A stretch of 64,000 bases of DNA from an uncultured Oscillibacter sp. (GTDB taxonomy: Bacteria; Bacillota; Clostridia; Oscillospirales; Oscillospiraceae): assembly GCA_900544615.1 (NCBI GenBank), contig UQVS01000012.1:10398-74397 (forward strand). The letters are read 5' to 3'. A program made the position numbers and the translations under genes. Below are positions 40,989-52,307 of the stretch, piece by piece (positions within the stretch are counted from its first letter, which is position 1; each line of letters opens with the position of its first letter). The notes beneath the pieces are model-generated. The model ran no database searches, was not told where the DNA came from, and saw only the letters and a program-made list of their open reading frames with translations.

Positions 40989-42800
40989 TCATTGATAATA
41001 GATCCCCAAAACGGCTTTGTGCGGTTCTGACAGAGGGGAAATGGCGATGTCCATATCGATTTCAAAGGCACGCGCCCATGGGAAGCGGTAATTGGAGAGC
41101 GTCACAGTCCCCCAGCCTGCCAGCGCGGTATCCATATGCGGCTTCAGACCGATCAGCAGATTGCTGTGTTCCAGATTTTTCAGAACGGACGCTGTGGCCG
41201 CGTCCATTCCCGCCGTCAGCCGGGCGGTGATGGCGTCCCGATCCAGCTCCGGGCGGCAGAAGTTGTTGGCGTCTCCGCCCAAATCGCTGCGGACATAGGC
41301 AAGGATGTCCTCCCGCACCACATTTTTGTAGCAGAAGTCCTTCAGAATACTGTCCGATAGCGTCTTGCAGAAGGCGGACTCCTCTGCCTGAGAGGTTTTG
41401 CCCTGCGTCAGATGGGCGTAGCGGGCTACGCCGTGGCTCAGGGCGGTGCCGGTGACGATGGCCATATCCAGAAAACCGGCGTAGCTCAGCAGCTTGCCCA
41501 GTTCCGTTTCTTTTGTCAGGGCATCGTGGAACGCCGTGCCGTATTGGCCGTTGCCTGCATCGATGAGGATCACCGGCAGGTTGGCTTCCAGCCGCTGGTT
41601 CAGAACCCGGATCAGGTCGCTGATATACTGCTGCTTCTGCCCTGCGTCCTCCGGCTGTGTCAGCACCAGCACATAGAGATCTGCAAAGGAGGGAGTCTCC
41701 TCCTCTGTCAGATGAAAGTAATCCAGATGCTCTGCCATAATCTCCGTCAGGGGTTTGTAATCATAGTCGCAGGCAGGCTGGGCCTCTGTGCCGCCGAAGT
41801 ACTGCACATTGACAGAAGCGCCGTCCCATCCAACCTCGCTGAGATACAGCTTCGCCACCGCCTTGAACGCCAGATCGTCCACGCCGGAGAGGATCACGTC
41901 CCCCTCCCGCAGCCGTGCGTTCAGGTAGGCAATCTCGTTTTTCTGGATGCAGTCCTCGGAGGAGGAATCGTCAATGCCGATCAGCACATGGAAGCGGTCA
42001 TGCCCCAGCCGGTCAATGGCTTCCAGCAGTTCGCCGCTGAGCGCCAGCTTGTTGCGCCGGTGTTCCATATACCCCACGGCGGCGTCGTACATCGCGCTGT
42101 CGTTTCCGAAGTCCAGTAGATTTTTGCCGCCGGCATCCGTATCGTAGGTTTCCCGGATGCGATCCAGCGTCAGCTGATCGGCGGAAAGGGTTTGCCGTGG
42201 AGCTGCGCCAAAGGCCCGCAGCGCATTGTATTCTTCCAGCGTTCCACCGTTGTAGCCCACGGTAGGGGCCAGCCGCATCACGCTGTCCAGCAGCCAGACC
42301 TCGTTATTGGGGTCGGCAGCCAACGCCGACAGCAGGCTTTCCAGAAGATCCGACAGAGCCAGAGTCGCGCCGTCCTGCTCTGTGATGGTTTCCGCCAGCC
42401 GGGAGGCCACCAGCCCGCCGTACAGCAGCTGATCCATGGAGAGAATGTAACGGTCGCAGCCTGCGGCCTCCTGCTCCAGCACCCAGCGGCTCAGCAGCGC
42501 GGGATAACCGCTCTGTCCTGTCCAGCTTTTGATCTCCAGACCATTTTCCGTGTAATAGTCCTCTATCTGGCCGTCCAGCAGCGTCTTGTACATCCACTCC
42601 TCCGGCATATGGAGCGTGTAGCCAAGACTTTCCGCCAGATATTCCACCCGTCCCACGTTGTCCGGGCGGTCGTCCAGAGGGACGTAGGCAATGACGGGGC
42701 TGCTGTCCGGTTGTTCCGCTTCCGGCAGCAGCGCAGGTGCGCCACTGCAGCCGGCCAGCAGGCTCAGACACAGCAGCACCGCCAGAATTGTCTTTTTCAT
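40989..42800 (-). CDS. DUF4127-family lipoprotein
   Basis: 603 residues. A lipoprotein signal (KKTILAVLLCLSLLAGCSG; lipobox LAGC) is followed by the DUF4127 domain from VIAYVPLDDRPDNVGRVEYLAESLGY onward, then LSMDQLLYGGLVASR, GIDDSSSEDC and a VILIDAGNGQYGTAF segment. The fold resembles alkaline-phosphatase-like or deacetylase-like enzymes, but the activity is unknown. It is exported and membrane-anchored. Confidence 0.85.
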   Translation of the reverse strand: MKKTILAVLLCLSLLAGCSGAPALLPEAEQPDSSPVIAYVPLDDRPDNVGRVEYLAESLGYTLHMPEEWMYKTLLDGQIEDYYTENGLEIKSWTGQSGYPALLSRWVLEQEAAGCDRYILSMDQLLYGGLVASRLAETITEQDGATLALSDLLESLLSALAADPNNEVWLLDSVMRLAPTVGYNGGTLEEYNALRAFGAAPRQTLSADQLTLDRIRETYDTDAGGKNLLDFGNDSAMYDAAVGYMEHRRNKLALSGELLEAIDRLGHDRFHVLIGIDDSSSEDCIQKNEIAYLNARLREGDVILSGVDDLAFKAVAKLYLSEVGWDGASVNVQYFGGTEAQPACDYDYKPLTEIMAEHLDYFHLTEEETPSFADLYVLVLTQPEDAGQKQQYISDLIRVLNQRLEANLPVILIDAGNGQYGTAFHDALTKETELGKLLSYAGFLDMAIVTGTALSHGVARYAHLTQGKTSQAEESAFCKTLSDSILKDFCYKNVVREDILAYVRSDLGGDANNFCRPELDRDAITARLTAGMDAATASVLKNLEHSNLLIGLKPHMDTALAGWGTVTLSNYRFPWARAFEIDMDIAISPLSEPHKAVLGIYYQ

Positions 42801-42816
42801 TGAACCTCCAGTTCCA

Positions 42817-42845
42817 AAAAGAGCGGAGCAAATGCTCCGCTCTGG
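42817..42845 (-). terminator. Terminator of the dnaX-ybaB operon
   Basis: AGCGGAGCA / TGCTCCGCT stem; on the minus strand it ends in CTTTTTGG. The stretch 42846-43047 shows no gene. Confidence 0.75.
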
Positions 42846-43047
42846 GATTGCCGGTAAAAAAGCAGATGCGCTTCACCGGTAAGGAAGGGCGTGTGCGGAA
42901 AAACCCAAGAGGGGGAAACAGGCGAAGCGCCGCCAGCGGCGGATGCAGCAAGCCTATTTCGAGGATGGCTCCCGGTTTTCGGGCATAAAAATACACGGAA
43001 ACCGGTTGAGCCGACGGTGTATTCCTGCACTGCTTTACAAGCCCTGC

Positions 43048-43410
43048 TTACAGGCCGAACCCGCTGAGATCCAGACCGCCGGTGACGCCTTCCATGCTCT
43101 TGTCCATGGCGTCGTTGGCCTGACGCAGCGCCTCGTTGACGGCGGAGACCACCAGATCCTGGAGCATTTCCACATCTTCGGGGTCCACGGCCTCCGGCTT
43201 GATGGTCACGGAGAGGACTTCCTTCTTGCCGTTGACCTTGGCTTCCACAACACCGCCGCCTACGCTGGCGGTGAACTCCTGTGCCTCCACGGCGTCCTGA
43301 GCAGCCGTCATTTTCTCCTGCATGGCTGCGATCTTCTGCTGAAGCTCTGCCTGACGGGCGGCTCCGGAAATTTTGCCGTTGGTAAATCCACGGCGTGCGC
43401 TGTAACCCAT
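43048..43410 (-). CDS. ybaB: YbaB/EbfC nucleoid-associated protein
   Basis: 120 residues. The characteristic KIAAMQEKMTAAQDAVEAQEFTASVGGGVVEAKVNGKKEVLSVTI motif of the YbaB DNA-binding family is visible, with a C-terminal acidic end. It binds DNA as a dimer. It follows dnaX (15 bp) as in most bacteria; recR, which usually follows, is not seen here. RBS AAAGGAG. Confidence 0.93.
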   Translation of the reverse strand: MGYSARRGFTNGKISGAARQAELQQKIAAMQEKMTAAQDAVEAQEFTASVGGGVVEAKVNGKKEVLSVTIKPEAVDPEDVEMLQDLVVSAVNEALRQANDAMDKSMEGVTGGLDLSGFGL

Positions 43411-43425
43411 AGTAAATATCTCCTT

Positions 43426-45231
<1,806 letters not shown>

Positions 45232-45274
45232 GGAACACACCCCCCTTGAGAGAATACGGAAAAAATCATTGCAT

Positions 45275-45424
45275 AGAAACATCCTCCGTTTGCAGACACG
45301 GAACCGGCGTCCTCGCGGCACATGGAACATCCCGCTTAATGCTGCTCGGTTCCCCGCCTGACATGGTTCACGGGGCTCCATTGCGCGAGACCGGCTCCGC
45401 GTCTGCAAGCGGAGGATGAATTGC
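45275..45424 (-). ncRNA. ffs: Signal recognition particle RNA (4.5S/small type)
   Basis: The minus strand holds the diagnostic apical domain with GTCAGG, GGAA loop and AGCAGC in symmetrical internal-loop contact. The two ends pair along about 24 bp (CATCCTCCG..TTGCAGACGCGGA with its partner ending CGGAGGATG at 45280). The mature length is about 150 nt; the exact 3' end is uncertain. It lies directly upstream of dnaX, as in many Firmicutes. A strong promoter precedes it. Confidence 0.9.
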
Positions 45425-45431
45425 GGCTACT

Positions 45432-45460
45432 ATTATACGATATTATTTCGGATTTATCAA
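45432..45460 (-). promoter_or_regulatory. Promoter of the SRP RNA gene
   Basis: TTGATA (45460-45455), a 17-bp spacer and a perfect TATAAT (45437-45432), about 8 bp before the RNA 5' end. Confidence 0.8.
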
Positions 45461-45507
45461 CTGGAAATTTCAAATCTTCGGCCAAAGCTTTCTGACGCGG
45501 CGGATAC

Positions 45508-45536
45508 TTGCCTTGCAGGGGGGAATGGAGTATAAT
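45508..45536 (+). promoter_or_regulatory. Promoter of gluQ
   Basis: TTGCCT, a 17-bp spacer and a perfect TATAAT; it is divergent from the SRP RNA promoter. Confidence 0.75.
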
Positions 45537-45576
45537 AGCGTTAAATTGGGGATTTATGTCCGGAGGGAGGAACGCC

Positions 45577-46521
45577 ATGGAAACCACAGGCCGCTTTGCA
45601 CCGTCTCCCAGCGGGCGGCTCCACCTGGGAAACCTTCTGTGCGCCCTGCTGGTGTGGCTCTCCGCCCGGCAGAAGGGCGGGCGGGTCCTGCTGCGGGTGG
45701 AGGACCTGGACACCGCCCGGTGTCCCCGGCGGTACGCGGCGCAGATGGAAGCGGACCTCCGCTGGCTGGGACTGGACTGGGACATCGGCCCCGGAAAGGA
45801 CGGCGGCACCGGCCCTTATGAGCAGAGCCGGCGCACCGCCGTCTATCAGGCGGCGCTGGAAAAATTGCAGGGGATGGGGCTGGTCTATCCCTGTTTCTGC
45901 ACCCGCGCGGAGCTGCACGCGTCCTCCGCCCCTCACCGGGAGGACGGGCAGGTGATCTATGCCGGAACCTGCCGGCATCTGACGGCGGCGGAGATCGCAG
46001 AGAAAAGCAGCCTCCGCCCACCGGCGCTGCGGCTGGCCGTGCCGGACGAGCGATGGGGCTTTACGGACGGCCACATGGGCCGGTATGAGGAAAATCTGGC
46101 GGCGGACTGCGGTGATTTTCTGCTGCGGCGGTCTGACGGGATGTTTGCCTATCAGCTGGCTGTGGTGGTGGACGACGCCGCCATGGGCGTCACGGAGGTG
46201 GTGCGGGGGGCTGACCTGCTGGATTCCACCCCCCGGCAGCTGTACCTTTACCATCTGCTGGGCCTGACACCGCCCCGGTTTTACCATTTCCCCCTGCTGC
46301 TGACGGCAGAGGGAAAACGCCTTTCCAAGCGGGACAGCGCTGTGGGATTGGACAGCTTGCAGGCCAAGCTGCCGCCGGAGGAGATTCTGGGGCGGCTGGC
46401 GTTTCTGGCGGGCTTCAACCCCGCGGCGGCGCCGAAAACGGCGGCGGCGCTGCTGCCGGAATTTGACTGGGACAAGGTGTCCTGTGAAGATATCCGTATC
46501 CCGGAGGGGCTTTTCTGTTGA
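45577..46521 (+). CDS. gluQ: Glutamyl-Q tRNA(Asp) synthetase
   Basis: 314 residues of the GluRS catalytic domain without an anticodon-binding part. The HIGH-like motif is in FAPSPSGRLHLGNLL, a Zn-type CFCTRAEL...CRHL is present, and the KMSKS-like motif is in GKRLSKRDSA. It glutamylates queuosine in tRNA-Asp. The start at 45577 follows GGAGGGAGG. Confidence 0.92.
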   Translation: METTGRFAPSPSGRLHLGNLLCALLVWLSARQKGGRVLLRVEDLDTARCPRRYAAQMEADLRWLGLDWDIGPGKDGGTGPYEQSRRTAVYQAALEKLQGMGLVYPCFCTRAELHASSAPHREDGQVIYAGTCRHLTAAEIAEKSSLRPPALRLAVPDERWGFTDGHMGRYEENLAADCGDFLLRRSDGMFAYQLAVVVDDAAMGVTEVVRGADLLDSTPRQLYLYHLLGLTPPRFYHFPLLLTAEGKRLSKRDSAVGLDSLQAKLPPEEILGRLAFLAGFNPAAAPKTAAALLPEFDWDKVSCEDIRIPEGLFC

Positions 46522-46619
46522 GATTTCGAGAACCGCCTGCTTTGGCAGGAGAACCGTACCAATACTGTACAGATCATGTCAGGTGATCAGGTCGGCGCTG
46601 TGCGCCGGAAAGGAGCAAT

Positions 46620-47987
46620 ATGCAGATCATTGTTGTAGGCGCGGGCAAGGTTGGCACCAGCCTTACCGCGCAGTTGATCCGGGAACACCGGGTGACGGTT
46701 ATCGATCAGGAGCCGCGCCTCATTGAAAATATCATCAACGTTTATGATGTGATGGGCGTCTGCGGCAACGGCGCCAGCTATGAGGTGCAGAAAGAGGCGG
46801 AGGTGGGCAAGGCCGATCTCCTGATCGCCACCACCTCCAGCGACGAGATCAACATTCTTGCCTGTCTGGTGGCAAAGAAGCTGGGCGTGGCCCATACCAT
46901 CGCCCGCATCCGCAACCCGGAATATGAGGCGCAGCTGCGGTTCATGCGGGGAGAGCTGGGGCTTACCATGTCCATCAACCCGGAAAAGGCCGCGGCCCAT
47001 GAGATCGCCCGCGTGCTGCGGTTCCCGGCGGCCATGAAGCTGGAATCCTTCTCCAAGGGGCGGCTGGAACTGGTGGAGTACCGCCTGCCGGAAGGGTCTG
47101 CGCTGGACGGCGTGCAGCTGTTGGATCTTTACAAAAACGCCAGGTCGCGGGTGCTGATCTGCGCGGTGTCCCGGAAAGGGGAGACCACCATTCCCTCCGG
47201 CGATTTCCGGCTGAAAACCGGGGATAAGATCTATGTCACCGCCGCGCCGGATCAGCTGTCTGCGTTTTTCCAGTATCTGGGGGTGTTCCGGAAAAAGGCT
47301 TCCACGGTGATGATCGTGGGAGCCAGCAAGATGAGCTACTATCTGGCAGACGAGCTGCTGCACATGGGCATGAGCGTGAAGATCATCGACCAGAACGAGG
47401 CCCGTTGCACTCAGATGAGTGAGCTGCTGCCGCGGGCGCTGGTGATCCAGGGAGACGGCACCGACAGCGAACTGCTGGCGGAGGAGGGCATTGAGCAGAC
47501 GGACGCCTTCGTGGCCCTGACGGGCATCGACGAGGCCAACATCCTCATGGCCATGTGCGCCTCCCGCCAGACGGAGCAGTGCAAGGTGGTGGCCAAGATC
47601 AACCGCCGCTCTTTGACGGAGCTGGTCAGCAGCGAGGGGATGATCGACAGCGTGGTGTCCGTGCGGGATGTGACCACGGAGCTGATTGTCCAGTATGTCC
47701 GGGCCATGGAAAGCGCCGCCGGTTCCCGGATCAAGACCCTGCACCGGCTGGTGGGCGGCGCGGTGGAAGCGCTGGAATTCCATGTGGACAAGGGCGTGAC
47801 GCTGGCGAATACCCCCCTGCGGGAACTGAAGCTGAAGCCCGGCGTCCTGATCGCCGGGATCGTCCGGCGGAACGGGACAATTCTGATCCCAGGCGGCAAC
47901 GACGCCATCTGCGAGGGGGACGACGTGATCGTGGTGACGCAGGACGCAGCCTTGCAGGATATTCACGATATTCTGAGTCAGGATTGA
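46620..47987 (+). CDS. trkA: Trk potassium uptake regulatory protein TrkA
   Basis: 455 residues with two RCK units. The first NAD-binding fold starts IIVVGAGKVGTSLTAQLI, and the second starts near VMIVGASKMSYYLADELL; each is followed by an RCK_C domain, the last being VTLANTPLRELKLKPGVLIAGI. It is the cytoplasmic NAD(H)/ATP-sensing gate of TrkH. RBS AAAGGAGC. It precedes trkH by 10 bp. Confidence 0.95.
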   Translation: MQIIVVGAGKVGTSLTAQLIREHRVTVIDQEPRLIENIINVYDVMGVCGNGASYEVQKEAEVGKADLLIATTSSDEINILACLVAKKLGVAHTIARIRNPEYEAQLRFMRGELGLTMSINPEKAAAHEIARVLRFPAAMKLESFSKGRLELVEYRLPEGSALDGVQLLDLYKNARSRVLICAVSRKGETTIPSGDFRLKTGDKIYVTAAPDQLSAFFQYLGVFRKKASTVMIVGASKMSYYLADELLHMGMSVKIIDQNEARCTQMSELLPRALVIQGDGTDSELLAEEGIEQTDAFVALTGIDEANILMAMCASRQTEQCKVVAKINRRSLTELVSSEGMIDSVVSVRDVTTELIVQYVRAMESAAGSRIKTLHRLVGGAVEALEFHVDKGVTLANTPLRELKLKPGVLIAGIVRRNGTILIPGGNDAICEGDDVIVVTQDAALQDIHDILSQD

Positions 47988-47997
47988 GGAGACGGGT

Positions 47998-49467
47998 ATG
48001 AACATCCAGATGATCGGCTTTGTGCTGGGGCGCATCCTGCTGACGGAGACGGGGCTGCTGGCGCTGCCGCTGGTAGTGGCGGCGCTGTATGGCGAGACCC
48101 TCTGGCCGTGGGCTGCGACGATCCTTCTGACGGCGCTGTGCGGCGGGTGTCTCGGCAGAAAGAAGCCTGAGCGCACGGCCCTCTACGCCAAGGACGGCTT
48201 TGTTACCGTGGCGCTGGCATGGCTGACCATGTCGGCCTTCGGAGCGCTGCCCTTTGTGCTCAACGGGGATATTCCCCACTATATCGACGCTTTTTTTGAA
48301 ACGGTTTCCGGCTTTACCACCACCGGCGCGTCCATTCTGACGGCGGTGGAACCGCTGAGCCGGGGCGGCCTGTTCTGGCGGAGCTTCACCCACTGGGTAG
48401 GCGGCATGGGCGTGCTGGTGTTCGTGATGGCTATCCTGCCCATGAGCGACGGACACTCCATGCACATCCTCCGGGCGGAGATGCCCGGCCCCACGGCGGG
48501 CAAGCTGGTGAGCCGCATGAGCGACACCGCCAAGATCCTCTACGGCATTTACCTTGCCATGACCGTGGTGATGATCGTGCTGCTGCTGTTGGGCGGCATG
48601 GATCTGTTTGACGCCAGCGTCCACGCCTTCGGAACGGCCGGTACCGGCGGCTTTTCCAGCCGGAATCTCAGCATCGGCGCTTACAACAGCGCGTATATCG
48701 ATATTGTGACCGGCATCGGGATGCTGGCTTTCGGCGTGAACTTCAACCTGTACTACTTCCTGCTGGTCCGCCGGTTCCGGGATGTGCTGAAGTCCGAGGA
48801 GCTGTGGGCGTATCTGGGGATCGCGGCGTTTTCCACCCTGACCATCGCCGCCAATATCCTGGGGATCTACGGCAGTGTGGGAACGTCCCTGCGCCACGCG
48901 TTCTTTCAGGTATCCTCCGTCATTACCACCACCGGGTACGCCACGGCGGATTTCAACCAGTGGCCGGAATATGCCAGAACTGTGCTGGTGCTGCTGATGT
49001 TCATCGGCGGCTGCGCCGGTTCCACCGGCGGCGGCCTGAAAGTCACGCGGGTGGTGACGCTGGCCAAGGCGGCCTATGGGGATATGCGGAAAATGCTCCA
49101 CCCCAACGCGGTGATCCGGGTGCGGATGGAAGGGCGGGCTTTGTCAGAAAAGCAGGTGCGGGGCGTGCAGGCCTATTTTTCCGTGTATATGCTGCTGTTT
49201 GCCGTGTCCTGGCTGCTGCTGAGTCTGGACGGCTTCGACCTGATTTCCACCTTTACCGCACTGGCCTCCTGCATCAACAACATCGGCCCCGGCCTGGGAC
49301 TGGTTGGCCCCACAGGCAACTTTTTCGCCTTCAGTCCGTGGGCCAAGCTGCTGCTGAGCTTTGATATGCTGGCGGGGCGGCTGGAGATCTTCCCCATGCT
49401 GCTGCTGTTTGCTCCGTCTCTCTGGAAAAAGAACCGTATCATCAGGAAAGGGGAGCGTCAGGCATGA
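47998..49467 (+). CDS. trkH: Trk potassium uptake channel TrkH
   Basis: 489 residues, at least eight membrane spans in four MPM repeats. Selectivity-filter-like motifs TVSGFTTTGASI, AFGTAGTGGFSSRN, VSSVITTTGYATAD and CINNIGPGLG are present. It takes up K+ with TrkA. The stop overlaps the next ATG in ATGA. Confidence 0.95.
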   Translation: MNIQMIGFVLGRILLTETGLLALPLVVAALYGETLWPWAATILLTALCGGCLGRKKPERTALYAKDGFVTVALAWLTMSAFGALPFVLNGDIPHYIDAFFETVSGFTTTGASILTAVEPLSRGGLFWRSFTHWVGGMGVLVFVMAILPMSDGHSMHILRAEMPGPTAGKLVSRMSDTAKILYGIYLAMTVVMIVLLLLGGMDLFDASVHAFGTAGTGGFSSRNLSIGAYNSAYIDIVTGIGMLAFGVNFNLYYFLLVRRFRDVLKSEELWAYLGIAAFSTLTIAANILGIYGSVGTSLRHAFFQVSSVITTTGYATADFNQWPEYARTVLVLLMFIGGCAGSTGGGLKVTRVVTLAKAAYGDMRKMLHPNAVIRVRMEGRALSEKQVRGVQAYFSVYMLLFAVSWLLLSLDGFDLISTFTALASCINNIGPGLGLVGPTGNFFAFSPWAKLLLSFDMLAGRLEIFPMLLLFAPSLWKKNRIIRKGERQA

Positions 49468-50135
49468 ACTTGCTGCGGGAGCGGGAACAGCTTACGGAAT
49501 ACGGAAAACGCATGAGCCGGGACGGACTGTCCGTAGGAACCAGCGGAAATCTGAGCATCTATGTGCCGGAAGCGGGACTGATGGCCATTACGCCCTCCGG
49601 GCTGGATTATGAAGCCACCACCCCAGCGGATATCGTGGTCATGGATCTGGACGCCCATGTGGTGGAGGGGGAACGGAAGCCCTCCAGCGAATGGGCGCTG
49701 CATACGGCCTTTTACCGGCAGTATCCGGCAGCGCGGGCGGTGGTTCACACCCATTCCATGTACTGCACGGTGCTGGCCTGTCTTGGAAAGCCGCTGGAAG
49801 CGGTGCATTATGCCATTGCCGCCGCCGGAGCGGCCCGCGTGCCGGTGGCGCCCTATCGCCTGTTCGGCACGCCGGAGCTGGCGGAAGCGGCGGTGGAGAC
49901 CTGCGGCGAGGGAAAGGCAGTGCTGCTGGGCAACCACGGTCTGGTGGTCTGGGAGAGCAGCCTGCCGAAAGCCTTTGCGCTGGCGCGGGATCTGGAATTC
50001 ACGGCGGAGCTTCAGTGGCGGGCCATGGCGGTGGGCACGCCCAATATCCTGACGGACGGTCAGATGGCGGAAGCGCTGGAACGCTTCAAAACCTATGGCC
50101 AGCCGAAGAAGCAGGACGCGAAGAATACGAATTGA
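49464..50135 (+). CDS. Class II aldolase/adducin-family protein (L-fuculose-phosphate aldolase-like)
   Basis: 223 residues. The zinc-site histidines HTHSM and GNHGL, plus the catalytic Glu in SSEW, match the L-fuculose-1-phosphate aldolase family; SGNLS near residue 27 binds phosphate. It cleaves a sugar phosphate to dihydroxyacetone phosphate and an aldehyde, or a related reaction. It overlaps trkH by four bases, an unusual partner. Confidence 0.85.
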   Translation: MNLLREREQLTEYGKRMSRDGLSVGTSGNLSIYVPEAGLMAITPSGLDYEATTPADIVVMDLDAHVVEGERKPSSEWALHTAFYRQYPAARAVVHTHSMYCTVLACLGKPLEAVHYAIAAAGAARVPVAPYRLFGTPELAEAAVETCGEGKAVLLGNHGLVVWESSLPKAFALARDLEFTAELQWRAMAVGTPNILTDGQMAEALERFKTYGQPKKQDAKNTN

Positions 50136-50149
50136 GATATGTGGAGGGA

Positions 50150-50644
50150 ATGAGCGTGCCGAGAACGACAGAGAACGCATGGAGTCCAAGAAAGCTGCTG
50201 AGCCTGACAGCGTGTGTTTTACTCCTGGCGGCAGCCGTAATTGTGCTTCCGGCCAGAAGCGCAGAGTCTCTTTTGTCCGGCAAGGGCGCAACGGAAGTTT
50301 CCTTTCAGTATGTGCATGCTTTGATCGGTGAGGACAGTTCAGGAACGTGTCCGCGTATCGAAGCCAGTGAGCCAGAAATGGGCGAGGTGAAGAACTTCTT
50401 ACAGGATCTGAATATCCGCTGGCACGGTTTTCATGGAGATGTATACGATATAGATGTACCTGGTTACCATTTATATTTTTACGATGAGAGCAGCATGTCG
50501 CAGGTCGACATGTATATAAGCTCCACGGGCTATTTGTATTGTGGACATGCGACCTATCGAATCGTATCTTCCAGCCTGGAGAAAGTTTGGACTCAGCTCG
50601 ACAGCCTATATAAGCTGGCTGATAATGGGGAATCATTTTCTTGA
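50150..50644 (+). CDS. Small secreted or membrane-anchored protein of unknown function
   Basis: 164 residues. An N-terminal hydrophobic segment (KLLSLTACVLLLAAAVIVLPARS) acts as signal or anchor. The rest has a Cys-containing, Tyr-rich domain (DVYDIDVPGYHLYFYDESSMSQVDMYISSTGYLYCG), probably extracytoplasmic, with no recognised family. GTGGAGGGA precedes the ATG, with short spacing. Base composition is lower in GC than its neighbours. Confidence 0.6.
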   Translation: MSVPRTTENAWSPRKLLSLTACVLLLAAAVIVLPARSAESLLSGKGATEVSFQYVHALIGEDSSGTCPRIEASEPEMGEVKNFLQDLNIRWHGFHGDVYDIDVPGYHLYFYDESSMSQVDMYISSTGYLYCGHATYRIVSSSLEKVWTQLDSLYKLADNGESFS

Positions 50645-50659
50645 TGCAGCCTATAAACG

Positions 50660-50712
50660 AATGAAAAAGCCCCCGGAGGGGAACCATGGGTTCCTCTCCG
50701 GGGGCTTTTTAA
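50660..50712. terminator. Terminator between the secreted-protein gene and gdhA
   Basis: AAAAAGCCCCCGGAGG / CTCCGGGGGCTTTTT around a GGAACC-ATG-GGTTCC inner stem. It works on both strands. Confidence 0.85.
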
Positions 50713-50751
50713 TACAAAAGGCGATCAAGGAAAGACTGACTGATTTGAAGA

Positions 50752-52101
50752 TCAGACAATCCCCTGGGCCAGCATGGCCTCGGCCACCTTCTTGAAGCCT
50801 GCCAGGTTGGCGCCGGCCACCAGGTTGCCCTCCTGGCCGTATTCCTTGGCGGCGTCGTTGATGTTGTGGAAGATGTTCACCATGATGTCGTGGAGCTTGG
50901 CGTCCACTTCCTCAAAGGTCCAGGAGTAGCGCATGGAGTTCTGGCTCATCTCCAGAGCGGAGGTGGCCACGCCGCCGGCGTTGGCTGCCTTGGCGGGAGC
51001 GAACAGCAGACCGGCCTTCTGGATGATCTCAATGGCCTCAGGGGTAGAAGGCATATTAGCGCCTTCGGCAACCGCCATAGCGCCGCCCTTGACAATCTCC
51101 TCCGCCTCGGCAGCGGTGATCTCGTTCTGCGTGGCGCAGGGCAGGGCGATGTCGCAGGGGATCGACCAGATGCCGCGGAAGCCCTCGGTATAGGTACTGC
51201 CGGGAACGCGCTGGGCGTATTCCTTGATGCGGCCGCGATGACCCAGCTTGATGTCCTTCACCACATCCAGCTGGATGCCGTTGGGATCATGGATATAGCC
51301 GTTGGAATCGCTGAGAGCCACCACCTTGGCGCCCAGAGCGGTGGCCTTTTCACAGGCGAAGATGGCCACGTTGCCGCTGCCGGAGATGACCACGGTCTTG
51401 CCTGCGAAACTGTCGTTCTTCAGGCACTTGAGCATCTCTTCGGTGAGGTAGCACAGGCCGTAGCCGGTGGCCTCGGTACGGGCCAGAGAACCGCCGTAGG
51501 TCAGGCCCTTGCCGGTAAGCACGGCGGCGTCAAAGCTGTTGCGGAGACGCTTGTACTGGCCGAACAGGTAGCCGATCTCCCGGCCGCCGACGCCGATATC
51601 GCCGGCGGGTACGTCGGTGAACTGGCCAATGTGGCGCTGCAATTCCGTCATGAAGCTCTGGCAGAAACGCATAACTTCCGCGTCGGACTTGCCCTTGGGA
51701 TCGAAGTCGCTGCCGCCCTTGCCGCCGCCGATGGGCAGGCCGGTCAGGCTGTTTTTCAGCACCTGCTCAAAGCCCAGGAACTTGAGAATGGACAGGTTCA
51801 CCGTGGGGTGGAACCGCAGGCCGCCCTTGTAGGGGCCGATGGCGGAGTTGAACTGCACGCGGTAGCCGCGGTTGATCTGCACCTTGCCGCTGTCGTCCGT
51901 CCAGGGTACCCGGAAGGAAACCACGCGCTCAGGCTCCACAAAGCGCTCCAGCAGACCGGCCTGCTCCATTTCGGGGTGACGCTCCACCATAGGCTCCAGC
52001 CCCTCCAGAACCTCCAGAACGGCCTGATGGAATTCCTTCTGCTCAGGATCACGGGCCAGAACCTGGGCATAGACCCGCTTGCAATATTCATTGTTCAGCA
52101 T
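50752..52101 (-). CDS. gdhA: Glutamate dehydrogenase, NADP-dependent type
   Basis: 449 residues of the hexameric GdhA family. Substrate lysines in YKGGLRFHP and LPIGGGKGGSDFDPKGKSD; the nucleotide fold with VVISGSGNVAIFACEKA; the typical NADP-type length. It converts 2-oxoglutarate plus ammonia to glutamate. It is monocistronic. A promoter lies upstream (52153-52181). Confidence 0.95.
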   Translation of the reverse strand: MLNNEYCKRVYAQVLARDPEQKEFHQAVLEVLEGLEPMVERHPEMEQAGLLERFVEPERVVSFRVPWTDDSGKVQINRGYRVQFNSAIGPYKGGLRFHPTVNLSILKFLGFEQVLKNSLTGLPIGGGKGGSDFDPKGKSDAEVMRFCQSFMTELQRHIGQFTDVPAGDIGVGGREIGYLFGQYKRLRNSFDAAVLTGKGLTYGGSLARTEATGYGLCYLTEEMLKCLKNDSFAGKTVVISGSGNVAIFACEKATALGAKVVALSDSNGYIHDPNGIQLDVVKDIKLGHRGRIKEYAQRVPGSTYTEGFRGIWSIPCDIALPCATQNEITAAEAEEIVKGGAMAVAEGANMPSTPEAIEIIQKAGLLFAPAKAANAGGVATSALEMSQNSMRYSWTFEEVDAKLHDIMVNIFHNINDAAKEYGQEGNLVAGANLAGFKKVAEAMLAQGIV

Positions 52102-52152
52102 GGAAAATTGACTCCTTTCAAACTCCTCTGCGCGGGGAAAATTTTATGCTTT

Positions 52153-52181
52153 ATATTACCAAATCAAAGCCGGATAGTCCA
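52153..52181 (-). promoter_or_regulatory. Promoter of gdhA
   Basis: TGGACT (52181-52176), a 17-bp spacer, TAATAT (52158-52153). Confidence 0.55.
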
Positions 52182-52239
52182 GTGTATTTTTGAACAAATA
52201 TGAAAGAATCAGTGGGAAATCCTGCAATTTTATGCAATG

Positions 52240-52281
52240 GAAACATCCCTGCTGTCCGCCTTGGGACAGCAGGGATGAAAA
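52240..52281 (-). terminator. Terminator downstream of the TIGR04255 gene
   Basis: CATCCCTGCTGTCC / GGACAGCAGGGATG with a 6-nt loop; on the minus strand TTTCC follows. Confidence 0.7.
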
Positions 52282-52307
52282 ACGTTTTTCTGACAGGAAC
52301 AGGAGAC

